Assembly: GCA_025357755.1 (NCBI GenBank) | Contig: JANXOP010000047.1 | Span: 1-33,637 of the forward strand | DNA length: 33,637 bases | From: Kofleriaceae bacterium | GTDB taxonomy: Bacteria > Myxococcota_A > Polyangia > Haliangiales > Haliangiaceae | Direction: 5' to 3' | Shown here: positions 6,898 through 16,867 of the stretch, piece by piece | Position numbering within the stretch: position 1 is the first letter of the stretch | Layout: each line of letters starts with the position of its first letter | Translations under genes and position numbers: made by a program | Notes under the pieces: model-generated | What the model was told of the DNA's origin: nothing | The model's input: only the letters and a program-made list of their open reading frames with translations | Databases searched by the model: none

Positions 6898-8967
6898 ATG
6901 GGCGCTGACGAAGAGATCCTTCAGGAATTCCTGGTCGAAGGGAAAGAGAACCTCGATCGGCTCGAGCGCGAGCTCGTGTCATCCGAGAAGAACGGAGCGA
7001 CTCCAGAAGCGATCAGCGCGATCTTTCGCACCGTCCATACGGTCAAGGGTACGGCTGGGTTCTTCGGCTTCGACAAGCTGCAGGGCCTCGCGCACATCGC
7101 CGAGAACCTCCTCTCCAAGGTGCGTGACGGCGAGATGGCACTCACGCCACCGGTGATCAGCGCGCAACTCCAGGTCGTCGACGCCTGCCGCATGATGATG
7201 GACTGGGTCGAGCAGACCGGCACCGATGGCGATGACGAGTACGCCGCCCTCAAGACCAAGCTCACGGCTCTCACCGAGGGCGCCGGACCGCTGCCGGCGG
7301 CGGTGGTCGAACTACCTGTCGCCCACGCGGCTCCTCCTCCGGGCCCCGAAGGCGCCGACACGACCGTCCGCGTCGATGTCGCGCTGCTCGACAAGTTGAT
7401 GGATCTCGCCGGCGAGCTCGTCCTCGCGCGCAACCAACTCTTGAAATTCTCGGCGAGCAGCCGCGATGCACCGCTCGTACAATCGATGCAACGCCTCGAT
7501 CAGATCACCTCGGAGCTGCAGGACAGCGTCATGAAGACGCGCATGCAGCCGATCGGTGGAGCGTGGAACAAGCTGCCGCGCGTCGTTCGCGATCTCGCGG
7601 GCGAGCTCGGCAAGCTCGTGCGGCTCGAGCTCGAAGGCAAGGAGACCGGCCTCGACCGATCGATCCTCGAAGCGATCAAAGATCCGTTGACGCATATCGT
7701 GCGCAACTCCATCGACCACGGGATCGAGACACCGGACAAGCGGATCGCGAAGGGCAAGATGGCCGAGGGCCTGTTGCGCCTGCGCGCGAATCACGAGGGT
7801 GGCCACGTGATGATCGAGATCGTCGACGATGGCGCGGGTGTCGATCCGGATCGCGTGAAGAAGCGCGCGATCGAGCGCGGCGTCATCACGGTCGAGCGAG
7901 CTGCCGAGCTCACCGAGCGCGAGGTCTGCTCGCTGCTGTTTGCCCCTGGCTTCTCGACCGCCGAGAAGATCACGAACGTCTCTGGCCGCGGCGTCGGCAT
8001 GGACGTGGTCAAGACCAACATCGAGCGCATCGGTGGCTCGGTCGAGATCGAGAGCAAGCATCACCACGGGATGACGATCCGCATCAAGATCCCGTTGACG
8101 CTCGCGATCATCCCGGCGCTGATCGTCACCGCCGGTGGCGAGCGCTACGCCGTGCCGCAGAACGGCGTGCTCGAGCTCGTGCGGATCGATCCAGCGAGCG
8201 GTCGTCGCATCGAATATGTCGACGGTACGCCGGTGTATCGCCTGCGTGGCGAGCTGCTGCCTCTCCTCTACCTCGACGAGGTGCTCGGCGGTTCGCAGAC
8301 CGGTGTCACGGTCGTCGTGCTCCACAACGAAGGCCGCCCGTTTGGACTCGTCGTGCAGGGCGTCCAGGACACGGAGGAGATCGTCGTCAAGCCGATGGCC
8401 AAGCGGCTGCGTAGTCTCACGACGTACTCGGGCGCGACGATCCTCGGCGATGGCAAGGTCGCGCTGATCCTCGACGTCCGCGGCATCGCCTCGGTGGCGG
8501 GCCTCGGCTTCTCGAAGCGCGAGCTCGTCGAACAGGTCCAGTCCACCAGTGATGTCGATCGCTTCCTGATCGTCCAGCTCACCGCCGATCGTCGCGTCGC
8601 GGTCGCCCTCGACACCGTCGCGCGCCTCGAAGAATTCCAGGCCAGTGCGGTCGAGAAGGCCGCAGGTATCGAAGTGATGCAGTACCGCAATCGCATGCTG
8701 CCGCTCGTCCGGTTGGGCGAGGCCCTCGGGACGCCGAGTGAATCGCGAGCCGAGACATTCCACGTCATCGTCTATACTGCGGGCAACCGCGATCTCGGCC
8801 TCGTCGTCGATGGCATCGTCGATATCGTCGAAGAGCACGTCGAGGTCACGACCACCGCGCTTCGCCACGGGCTCTTCGGCTCCGCGATCATCGATGGCAA
8901 GGTCACCGACGTCGTCGATGTCGCGACGCTCGCAGCCGACATGGGCATCGTGATGGGAGCCGCGTGA
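6898..8967 (+). CDS. cheA: Chemotaxis histidine kinase CheA with two CheW-like domains
   Basis: This 689-residue protein has an HPt (P1) domain at 1-125 with phospho-acceptor His47 (TVHTVKGTAGFFGF). A short Pro/Ala linker replaces the usual P2 CheY/CheB-docking domain. A dimerization domain runs from about 155 (VRVDVALLDKLMDLAGELV). The HATPase has N270 (HIVRNSIDHG), DDGAG (310-314) and GRGVGMD (363-369). A first CheW-like domain covers about 401-535. A second, divergent CheW-like domain covers about 553-687 and ends GSAIIDGKVTDVVDV. Normal CheA has one. ATG 6898 is placed just before the HPt. A GTG six bases upstream is an alternative, and neither has a strong ribosome-binding site. The stop overlaps cheW (TGATG). 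Confidence 0.96.
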   Translation: MGADEEILQEFLVEGKENLDRLERELVSSEKNGATPEAISAIFRTVHTVKGTAGFFGFDKLQGLAHIAENLLSKVRDGEMALTPPVISAQLQVVDACRMMMDWVEQTGTDGDDEYAALKTKLTALTEGAGPLPAAVVELPVAHAAPPPGPEGADTTVRVDVALLDKLMDLAGELVLARNQLLKFSASSRDAPLVQSMQRLDQITSELQDSVMKTRMQPIGGAWNKLPRVVRDLAGELGKLVRLELEGKETGLDRSILEAIKDPLTHIVRNSIDHGIETPDKRIAKGKMAEGLLRLRANHEGGHVMIEIVDDGAGVDPDRVKKRAIERGVITVERAAELTEREVCSLLFAPGFSTAEKITNVSGRGVGMDVVKTNIERIGGSVEIESKHHHGMTIRIKIPLTLAIIPALIVTAGGERYAVPQNGVLELVRIDPASGRRIEYVDGTPVYRLRGELLPLLYLDEVLGGSQTGVTVVVLHNEGRPFGLVVQGVQDTEEIVVKPMAKRLRSLTTYSGATILGDGKVALILDVRGIASVAGLGFSKRELVEQVQSTSDVDRFLIVQLTADRRVAVALDTVARLEEFQASAVEKAAGIEVMQYRNRMLPLVRLGEALGTPSESRAETFHVIVYTAGNRDLGLVVDGIVDIVEEHVEVTTTALRHGLFGSAIIDGKVTDVVDVATLAADMGIVMGAA

Positions 8968-9396
8968 TGTCCGATCAAGTCTGCTCGTTCCAGCTCCATG
9001 GCATGGCGTTCGGCGTCTCTGCCGTCGAAGTGCAGGAGATCATGCGCGCGCAACCGGTGACCCGCGTGCCGCTCGCCGATCCGGCGATCACTGGCCTCAT
9101 GAATCTGCGCGGTCAGATCGTCACGACGATCGATCTGCGCACCCGGTTCGGGATGCCACCGCGCACCGATGGTGTGCCCCCGATCAATGTCGTGATTCGC
9201 ACCGACGACGGCGTGTTCAGCCTCGTCGTCGACGCGATCGGTGACGTGCTCGAGCTCGACCCCGCGCTGCTCGAGCCCGTACCCGAGAACGTACCCGCCC
9301 ATTTTCGCGACCTGGTCTCGGGAGCCTACAAGCTGCCGGACCGGCTGCTGTTCGTCCTCGTGCTCGATCGCATCGTTGCCGCCTCTGGAGAATCCG

Positions 9397-9407
<11 letters not shown>
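8967..9407 (+). CDS. cheW: Chemotaxis coupling protein CheW
   Basis: This 146-residue protein is a single CheW domain linking receptor to CheA. It contains [20 protein letters not shown], the conserved [20 protein letters not shown] core and a C-terminal [18 protein letters not shown] 8967 overlaps the cheA stop as TGATG, and its 3' end overlaps the mcp gene by 11 bases, so it is translated from the same operon. It is the only separate CheW here. With the two CheW-like domains on CheA, the array could contain three kinds of CheW module. Confidence 0.95.
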
Positions 9408-10632
<1,225 letters not shown>

Positions 10633-10634
10633 CC

Positions 10635-11678
10635 GTGACCAAGATCCGCGTCATGGTCGTCGACGACTCGGTCGTCGTACGGCGGTTGGTGAGCGATGCC
10701 CTCGCGGCGGACCCCAGCATCGAGGTCGTCGCGACGGCCGCGAATGGGCGGCTCGCGCTCAAGCGGCTCGAGCAGCTCGCGGTCGACCTCATCACCCTCG
10801 ATCTCGAGATGCCGGAGATGGACGGCCTCGCCACTCTTGCGGAGCTTCGCAAGCGGGGCTCGAAGGTGCCCGTGATCATGTTTAGCTCGATCACGACGCG
10901 CGCCGCAGCCTCGACGATCGATGCGCTGACACTCGGTGCGAACGACTACGTCACCAAGCCCGACAAGCTTGGCTTCGATGGCTCGCGCGCCAAGATCCAG
11001 ACCGATCTCATCCCGAAGATCAAAGCCCTGTGCTCGCGGGGCGGCACGATCGCTCCGCCCATCAAGACGATAGAGTCGGATGCGCCGATCACGGCGGTCG
11101 CGATCGGCGTGTCGACGGGTGGACCGCCCGCGCTGCAGACCCTGCTCGCTGCGATTCCCGCGACCTTCCCGGTGCCGATCTTCATCGTCCAGCACATGCC
11201 GGTGACGTTCACCACGATGCTCGCGGCTCGGCTGTCGCAGACCTCGCCCCTCGAGGTCGTCGAGGTGCTCGGTCCCGCGAAGGCCGAGGCTGGCAAGATC
11301 TACCTGGCGCCCGGCGACTTTCATCTCGTCGTCGAGAAGACGCCGACGGGGATCATGCTGCGCACGCACCAGGAAGCTCCCGAATGCTCGTGCCGGCCTT
11401 CCGCTGACGTGTTGTTTCGCTCGGTCGCTGCCGCGTACGGCGCGAGTTGCCTCGGTGTGGTGCTGACCGGGATGGGCAGTGATGGTACGCGCGGTAGTGA
11501 AGCGATCACGAAGGCCGGCGGTGCCGTGATCGTGCAAGATCGAGCATCCTCGGTCGTGTGGGGCATGCCCGGTGGCGTCGTGCGCGCCGGCTTTGCACAT
11601 GCGGTGTTGCCGCTCGAGAGCCTCGCCCTCGAGATCATCCGTAGGGCGCGCGGTACGTCACGGGCACGGGTGGCGTGA
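10635..11678 (+). CDS. cheB: Protein-glutamate methylesterase/deamidase CheB
   Basis: This 347-residue protein has a receiver domain (D10-D11, phospho-acceptor D56 in LITLDLEMPEMDG, K108) joined by a linker (about 130-150) to a methylesterase domain. Its catalytic triad is S160 (GVSTGGP), H187 (FIVQHMP) and D283 (GMGSDG). It removes methyl groups from, or deamidates, receptor glutamates after phosphorylation by CheA. It begins with GTG two bases after the mcp stop and overlaps cheR by four bases (GTGA). All catalytic residues are intact. Confidence 0.96.
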   Translation: MTKIRVMVVDDSVVVRRLVSDALAADPSIEVVATAANGRLALKRLEQLAVDLITLDLEMPEMDGLATLAELRKRGSKVPVIMFSSITTRAAASTIDALTLGANDYVTKPDKLGFDGSRAKIQTDLIPKIKALCSRGGTIAPPIKTIESDAPITAVAIGVSTGGPPALQTLLAAIPATFPVPIFIVQHMPVTFTTMLAARLSQTSPLEVVEVLGPAKAEAGKIYLAPGDFHLVVEKTPTGIMLRTHQEAPECSCRPSADVLFRSVAAAYGASCLGVVLTGMGSDGTRGSEAITKAGGAVIVQDRASSVVWGMPGGVVRAGFAHAVLPLESLALEIIRRARGTSRARVA

Positions 11679-12496
11679 CCGTGAAGGCGGCCGCGTTCGG
11701 ATATCTCCAGCAGATGGTGAAGGAACAGGCCGGCATCGTCGTCGAGACGGACAAGGAGTACCTCGCCGAGAGCAAGCTCTCGGGGCTCGCGCGCGAACAG
11801 GGCTTCTCGACGCTCGAGCCGCTCGTCGATCAACTTCGCCGCGCGCCGTACGGCGAATTGCATCGCCGCGTCGTGGAGGCACTCACGACGAACGAGACCA
11901 GCTTCTTTCGCGATCAATTGCCATTCGAGACGTTACGCACGACGTTGATCCCGCAGCTGCTCGCTAAGAGCTCGCGCCCGCTCACGATCTGGTGCGCAGC
12001 GTGCTCGAGCGGGCAGGAGCCCTACAGCGTCGCGATCCTGATCAAGGAGCACTTCTCACGGATCGCCAGCCAGACCCGGATCATCGCGAGCGATGTCTCG
12101 CGCGAGATGCTCGCGCGCACCAAGCTCGGGGTCTACACCCAGTTCGAGGTCAATCGCGGCCTCTCTGGAGTCTTGCGCTCCCGCTACATGATGCCGGTCA
12201 ATGCAGGCTGGCAGACCAAGCCTGAGCTGCGCGCGATGGTCGAGACGCGCGAGATCAATCTCGCGACCGCGTTCCCGCCGTTGCCGCAGATCGACATCCT
12301 GCTGGTCCGCAACGTCCTCATCTATTTCGATACGCCGACCAAGCAAGACATCCTCACCCGCATGCACCGCGCGCTCGGACCGGACGGGCTGCTGTTCCTC
12401 GGCGGTGGTGAATCGACGCTTGGCTTCGATGTCGGGTTCGAGCGTTGTACGTCCGAGAACAAGGCGACCTGGTATCGCCGCAAGGAGACCAAATGA
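11675..12496 (+). CDS. cheR: Chemoreceptor methyltransferase CheR
   Basis: This 273-residue S-adenosylmethionine-dependent methyltransferase adds methyl groups to receptor glutamates. It has a small N-terminal helical domain with the family signature TTNETSFFRD (71-80). The SAM-binding loop WCAACSSGQEPYS (106-118) follows, then DVSREML and the LLVRNVLIYFD segment. The GTG start at 11675 overlaps the cheB stop; a GTG at 11681 is an alternative. The last bases (AAGGAG) provide the ribosome-binding site of the next gene, whose ATG overlaps the cheR stop. No tetratricopeptide extension is present. Confidence 0.95.
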   Translation: MTVKAAAFGYLQQMVKEQAGIVVETDKEYLAESKLSGLAREQGFSTLEPLVDQLRRAPYGELHRRVVEALTTNETSFFRDQLPFETLRTTLIPQLLAKSSRPLTIWCAACSSGQEPYSVAILIKEHFSRIASQTRIIASDVSREMLARTKLGVYTQFEVNRGLSGVLRSRYMMPVNAGWQTKPELRAMVETREINLATAFPPLPQIDILLVRNVLIYFDTPTKQDILTRMHRALGPDGLLFLGGGESTLGFDVGFERCTSENKATWYRRKETK

Positions 12497-12972
12497 ATGC
12501 CCCTGTCCCAGATCTCTCCGAAGCGGCGCGCTGGCAAGCCGCGATCGCGCCATCCGCCAACGAGATCGCGATGTACGCGCTCGGGTTCGCGGCGGCGGTC
12601 GTCAGTACCAACGATCGCAACTACGACCCGAAGGACAAGATCGGGGCGCACCTGCCGCTGCTCGGCGGTGCGCGCGCGCTCGAGCTCGCGCTGGTCGGCA
12701 CCGAACAGAGTTGCCGGCGGGTCGCCGCGGCGATGCTGCAGACCACGCCCGATACGCTCGACATGGATCAGGTCGCCGATGCCGTCGGTGAAGCGATCAA
12801 CATGCTCGGCGGGGCGATCAAGCGCAGGTTTCTGCCCTCGGAGCTCGAGCTCGGCCTACCGTTGTTCGTGAATGGTCACGTCCAGAAGACAGGTAACATC
12901 TCGATCATCGCGCTGCCGACCGCGTTCGGCCCGATCCCGATGTACACGCTCGTGATCGGGCGCCGCGGCTAG
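12493..12972 (+). CDS. CheX/CheC-like receiver phosphatase (right arm)
   Basis: This 159-residue protein has a CheX-like core, MDQVADAVGEAINMLGGAIK, with the ExxN catalytic pair E100 and N103, followed by ELGLPLFVNG and a beta-rich end. It is expected to dephosphorylate a CheY-type receiver. AAGGAG lies 5 bases before the ATG, and the ATG overlaps the cheR stop (ATGA), so the start is firm. It is the last gene of the cheA operon. Its 3' end overlaps the convergent CpXC gene by four bases. It shares the D-x(5)-D-x(3)-E-x(2)-N-M-x(2)-G-x-IK pattern with the left-arm paralogue. Confidence 0.83.
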   Translation: MNAPVPDLSEAARWQAAIAPSANEIAMYALGFAAAVVSTNDRNYDPKDKIGAHLPLLGGARALELALVGTEQSCRRVAAAMLQTTPDTLDMDQVADAVGEAINMLGGAIKRRFLPSELELGLPLFVNGHVQKTGNISIIALPTAFGPIPMYTLVIGRRG

Positions 12973-13535
12973 TTCGGCAGCTCCGACAGCGCCCACGTTC
13001 GATCGATCACGAGCTCGCTCGGTGGTTCACGACCTACGAGCTCGCTGTACGTCGCGCGTGGGACGGCGAGGCCGCGTACGATGCGATCGACGATGACGAA
13101 GTGGAGCTCCGCTTCATCTGCGCGATCGAACAAGACCACGGGCTCGTCGAGTCCGACCTTGATCATCTCGATCGCCCAGTCCTCGAGGTTCGCGTCGAGG
13201 ATCTTGATCTTCTCGATCAGCTCGTTCTGGGTCCGCACGATCCGCTGGGTGCCCTTCGTGCCGGAGTCGCGGAACGCGGCGATCGCCTTGGCAACCCCCG
13301 AGGCGTCGGGAACGACCTGGCAGTAGAACAGCCTCGCGAGATCGACGAACACGATCGTCGCGGCTAACGGAGTGCGCTTGCCACAATGGCACGCGAGCAC
13401 GTTGAGCTCTCCCGCAAGTAGCCGAGCTTTCACCTCGGGGTCGGTGTGGGCATTGATGCTCTGCACGACCGATGCCTCGTGCTCGGCACCGCATACCGGA
13501 CAGCGCACGGGAACTTTGCCGGTGATGCTGGTCAT
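12969..13535 (-). CDS. CpXC-domain protein
   Basis: This 188-residue protein starts with a likely zinc-binding knuckle: CPVCG (C12, C15) and CHCG (C49, C51), with QSINAHTDPEVKARLLAGELN between them. This is the pattern of the CpXC domain, a family of unknown function found in scattered bacteria. The remaining ~130 residues (LFYCQVVPDASG onward) are typical companions of that domain without a known role. The gene converges on the che operon with a 4-bp overlap and diverges from the membrane-protein gene with only 20 bp between start codons. It has no obvious link to chemotaxis. Confidence 0.8.
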   Translation of the reverse strand: MTSITGKVPVRCPVCGAEHEASVVQSINAHTDPEVKARLLAGELNVLACHCGKRTPLAATIVFVDLARLFYCQVVPDASGVAKAIAAFRDSGTKGTQRIVRTQNELIEKIKILDANLEDWAIEMIKVGLDEPVVLFDRADEAELHFVIVDRIVRGLAVPRATYSELVGREPPSELVIDRTWALSELPN

Positions 13536-13555
13536 CGCATGTCACTATAGCCGCG

Positions 13556-14107
13556 ATGCTCTGGTTCGCCGCGCACGCGATGTCAGTCTCGATCTGGGCG
13601 TTGATCTATTGGGGCTCGATGAAGCTCCTGGATCGCTACAACCCGAAGAACACGTTCGGCAAGGCGCTCCTGATCGGCGCGCTGTGCGAGCTCTCCTTCA
13701 TGTTCCCGCTACCGGGGTTCGCCATGGTCGCCGCGTGGCTCGTGCTGCTGACCCGGATCACGATGTGGCAGTACGACTTCGATCTCGTTCCCTCGCTGAT
13801 CACGACCGCCGCGACCGTGCTCGTACCGTACTTCGGATCGCCGTACCTCGTGAGGTTCATCGGCGAGAGCGAGCTGCGTGCGTACCTGCTGCTCTACGCG
13901 GTGCCGGGTGTGACCTTCGGGGTCTACCTCGCCTCGCGGATCAGGAACCGCAACGCCGAGCCTGGAGCGCAGTGGGCCGACAAACCGGTCGTGCTCCCCG
14001 AAGCTCGAGTCGAAGCGATCAAGCCGCCCGTGCTCGCACCGATCGTGGCGCCGCCGAAATACGATGCGAGCGCGCGCGTCGGTGACAAGCCCTCGTTGCT
14101 CACGTGA
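13556..14107 (+). CDS. Small multi-pass membrane protein of unknown function
   Basis: This 183-residue protein has four or five hydrophobic segments (about 1-20, 38-68, 80-97 and 110-127). A proline- and charge-rich cytoplasmic-looking tail of about 50 residues follows (PEARVEAIKPPVLAPIVAPP). I do not recognise a family. Its start is 20 bp from that of the divergent CpXC gene, so promoters must lie within the neighbouring coding sequences. The 3' end overlaps the convergent M3 peptidase gene by 8 bp. The reading frame is well supported by composition and hydrophobic pattern. Confidence 0.75.
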   Translation: MLWFAAHAMSVSIWALIYWGSMKLLDRYNPKNTFGKALLIGALCELSFMFPLPGFAMVAAWLVLLTRITMWQYDFDLVPSLITTAATVLVPYFGSPYLVRFIGESELRAYLLLYAVPGVTFGVYLASRIRNRNAEPGAQWADKPVVLPEARVEAIKPPVLAPIVAPPKYDASARVGDKPSLLT

Positions 14108-16067
14108 CCGGGAAGCCGCGGTCGCGCATCAGCGCGTTCGTGTCGACATCGCGGCCACGAAACCCGCGGAAGGCGACCTCGGGCGAGACCGAGTTGCCCA
14201 CGCTCATGATCCGATCGTGGAGCTTGGTCGCGAGTGCCTTGTCGAAGAAGCTGCCCGCCTCGCTGAATGCCTCGGCGGCATCCGCGGTCAGCGTGTCAGC
14301 CCAGATATAGCTGTAGTAGCCAGCGGAGTACTCGTCGCCCGAGAACACGTGCAGGAACTGGGTCGGCCGGTGGCGCATCACGATCTCGCTCGGCATCCCG
14401 ATGTCTGTCATGACCTCGGCTTCGAACGCGCCAGGGTCACTGACCGGCATCGCATGGATCTTCATGTCGTAGATCGCGGCGGCGAGGTACTCGACGGTGG
14501 AAAAGCCACTGTTGAAGTGTTTCGCCTCGGTGATCTTGGCGACCAGCGCCGCCGGGATGGGTGCGCCGGTCTTGTAGTGAAGCGCGAACTTATTGAGGAT
14601 CTCGGGCGTCGTGAACCAGTGCTCGTTGAGCTGGCTCGGGAACTCCACGAAGTCGCGCACGGTGTTCGTGCCAGCCAGCGTCGGGTACGTCACGCGGGAG
14701 TTGAGGCCATGGAGTGCGTGGCCGAACTCGTGGAACAGCGTGCGCGCGTCGTCCCACGAGATCAACACGGGCTCGCCGGGCGCGCCCTTCACGAAGTTCG
14801 CGTTGTTCGAGACGATCGGCGTGAGCTCGCCCTTGAACAGCTCTTGCGTGCGGTACTCGCTCATCCACGCGCCCGAGCGCTTGCCCTCGCGCGCGTACGG
14901 ATCGAAGTACCAGAGCCCGACCCGCTCGGAGCCTCGCGTGACCTCGTAGACCGTGACCTCGGGGTGATAGACCGGTACGCCGGTGATCAGCGTGAACGTG
15001 ATGCCGTAGAGCTGGTTCGCCGCCCAGAACATCGCGTCGCGCATCTTGTCGAGCTGGAAGTATTCCTTCACCTCGTTCTGATCGAGCGCGTACTTCTCGG
15101 CGCGGACCTTCTCCGCGTAGAACTTGTAGTCCCACGGTGCGATCCGGAAGCCGCCGCCCTCGGTCCCCGCTTCGGTGTCGACGATCTTCTGCATGTCGGC
15201 GACCTCTTCGTGCACGCGCGCGACCGCCGCCTTCCAGACCTTCATCATCAGCGCCATCGCCGCTTCCGGCGTCTTGGCCATGTTGTCGTCGGTGATCCAG
15301 TGCGCGTGGCTCGCGAAGCCGAGCAGCTTCGCGCGCTCCGCGCGCAGCGCCAGGATCTCGGCCATCACTGGCTTGTTGTCGTGCGCGCCCGGATGATCGC
15401 CGCGGCTCACGAACATCTTCCAGACTTGCTCGCGCAGCGCGCGGTCCGGAGAATCGGTGAGGAACGGATCGACCGCGGACCGCGTGTTCGCGATCACCTG
15501 ATCACCTGCCTGGACGGTCTGGCTCTCCTCGTCGAAGAGCACGTTCTGGCTGAAGGTCGTGAACAGCGAGGCGAGCCGCTGGTTGATCTCGCCGAGCCGC
15601 GCTTTCTCGGGCTTGCCGAGGGCGGCGCCGTGGCGCGCGAACCGGCGATAGAGGACATCGGTCAACCGGGCATCGAGCGGGGGGAGCGTGGCCCGGCTCT
15701 CGTAGACCGCCTTGATCCGCGCGAACAGCGGCTCGTTCTGCGTGATCTCGTCGCTGAATGCGGCGAGCTTCGGCATCGTGCTCGTCTCGACCGCCTGCAT
15801 CGCCTTGTCGTTCATCGTCGCGGTGAACGTGCCGAACACGCTCGCGGCGCGGCCGAGCTCGCGCCCGCTGTCCTCGAGTGCGAGGATCGTGTTCTCGAAG
15901 GTCGCGGGATCGGTCGCGCCGGCGATCTTCGCGAGTTGGGCGCGATCGAGGTCCATCGCCTTCGCGAGGCCAGGCTCGAACGCGGCGGTCTCGATCTGAT
16001 CGAACGGCGGCGTTCCGCCATGAGCGCCAGTCCACGGCGCGAGCAACGGGTCATGAGTAGTCGGCAC
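14100..16067 (-). CDS. dcp: M3-family zinc peptidase, peptidyl-dipeptidase Dcp type
   Basis: This 655-residue cytoplasmic metallopeptidase starts HDPLLAPWTGAHGGTPPFDQ. It has the thermolysin-like zinc motif HEFGH (H446-H450), a downstream FVEFPSQLNEHW segment supplying the third ligand, and GYYSYIWADTL. The ending, FRGFRGRDVDTNALMRDRGF, resembles Dcp more than oligopeptidase A. It probably cleaves dipeptides from the C-termini of short peptides. A GTG at 16067 is chosen as start because homology begins there. The frame extends far upstream through the metA region without being coding, and no good ribosome-binding site is visible. It follows metA by 17 bp on the same strand. Confidence 0.93.
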   Translation of the reverse strand: MPTTHDPLLAPWTGAHGGTPPFDQIETAAFEPGLAKAMDLDRAQLAKIAGATDPATFENTILALEDSGRELGRAASVFGTFTATMNDKAMQAVETSTMPKLAAFSDEITQNEPLFARIKAVYESRATLPPLDARLTDVLYRRFARHGAALGKPEKARLGEINQRLASLFTTFSQNVLFDEESQTVQAGDQVIANTRSAVDPFLTDSPDRALREQVWKMFVSRGDHPGAHDNKPVMAEILALRAERAKLLGFASHAHWITDDNMAKTPEAAMALMMKVWKAAVARVHEEVADMQKIVDTEAGTEGGGFRIAPWDYKFYAEKVRAEKYALDQNEVKEYFQLDKMRDAMFWAANQLYGITFTLITGVPVYHPEVTVYEVTRGSERVGLWYFDPYAREGKRSGAWMSEYRTQELFKGELTPIVSNNANFVKGAPGEPVLISWDDARTLFHEFGHALHGLNSRVTYPTLAGTNTVRDFVEFPSQLNEHWFTTPEILNKFALHYKTGAPIPAALVAKITEAKHFNSGFSTVEYLAAAIYDMKIHAMPVSDPGAFEAEVMTDIGMPSEIVMRHRPTQFLHVFSGDEYSAGYYSYIWADTLTADAAEAFSEAGSFFDKALATKLHDRIMSVGNSVSPEVAFRGFRGRDVDTNALMRDRGFPVT

Positions 16068-16084
16068 GGGCCGACTGTACCCGC

Positions 16085-16867
16085 CTATCGCACGAGAAGC
16101 TGAGTCCAGCGATCGAACAGCTGCTCGCGATGCGACAGCCACGAGGTCTCCGGATGATCCGGATCGAAATCGCGGGGTGCTGGCACATCTGCGCGCCCGA
16201 GCTCCTGATCTCGCCGCGCCTCGAACACCAGGCGATCCGCGATGTACTCGGGATGGCCCAGGTGCATCACAAATTTGTGATCGGGCGTCTCGAACAGCGT
16301 GTAGCCGGCATCGATGTCGTGACCGAGCAACCGCACGCGGCCATCGGCCTCGGCCGCCTGGAGCTCCCAATCGGCGATGCCCGCGTGCCGGCTGTGCGCG
16401 CACTTGAACGATCCGGTCTGGCCTTCGAGCAGCGGGCTCTCGACCAGGATCCGGTGCGTGTACACGCCGAACAGCTTTTTCGTATAGAGCAGCTTCGGAA
16501 TCTTCAGCGTCGCCGCGAGCGCCATGCCGCCCCAGCACAAGCCGAGCGTGCTCGGGATGTGCTCGCGCGCATACGCCATGATCTTGACGAGCTCGGGCCA
16601 GTAATGCACGTCGGCATACGGCATCTCCTCGACCGGCGCGCCGCTGATCACGAGCCCGTCGAGCGGACCTTCGGCGATCACCTGGTCGAACGAGCGATAC
16701 GCGCGATCGAGGTGCGCGTGATCGCTGCTCTGATAGCCGTGCGTCGCGAGCCGGATCAAGACCGTCTCGACGGGCCGCGAGACCCGCGCGAACGGCATCA
16801 CCAGCAGCGGCTCGTACGCTTCGAGCCGCGGCATGATGTTGACGATGCCGACGCGCAGGGGCTTCAC
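16085..16867 (-). CDS. metA: Homoserine O-acyltransferase, MetA family, predicted acetyl-specific
   Basis: This 260-residue enzyme activates homoserine by acylation for methionine synthesis. Visible motifs are the catalytic C111 in LGLCWGG, AHSRHAG, and the H205/E207 pair in LGHPEY. At the position that discriminates acyl donors, it reads GAPVE (Glu80), like acetyl-CoA-using MetA enzymes such as that of Bacillus cereus. Escherichia coli has GAPLG. Acetyl specificity also fits the adjacent O-acetylhomoserine sulfhydrylase. The protein is about 40 residues shorter than E. coli MetA. Its GTG start overlaps the metY stop (GTGA), indicating coupled translation. Confidence 0.93.
   Translation of the reverse strand: MKPLRVGIVNIMPRLEAYEPLLVMPFARVSRPVETVLIRLATHGYQSSDHAHLDRAYRSFDQVIAEGPLDGLVISGAPVEEMPYADVHYWPELVKIMAYAREHIPSTLGLCWGGMALAATLKIPKLLYTKKLFGVYTHRILVESPLLEGQTGSFKCAHSRHAGIADWELQAAEADGRVRLLGHDIDAGYTLFETPDHKFVMHLGHPEYIADRLVFEARRDQELGRADVPAPRDFDPDHPETSWLSHREQLFDRWTQLLVR

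Noticed and set aside
7312..8868. Long minus-strand open frame opposite cheA
   Set aside because: The Asp/Arg/His-rich mirrored frame has no domain signals; cheA is unambiguous.
14064..16103. Long plus-strand open frame across the M3 peptidase gene
   Set aside because: No recognisable domain and biased composition; the minus strand encodes an intact peptidase with HEFGH motif.
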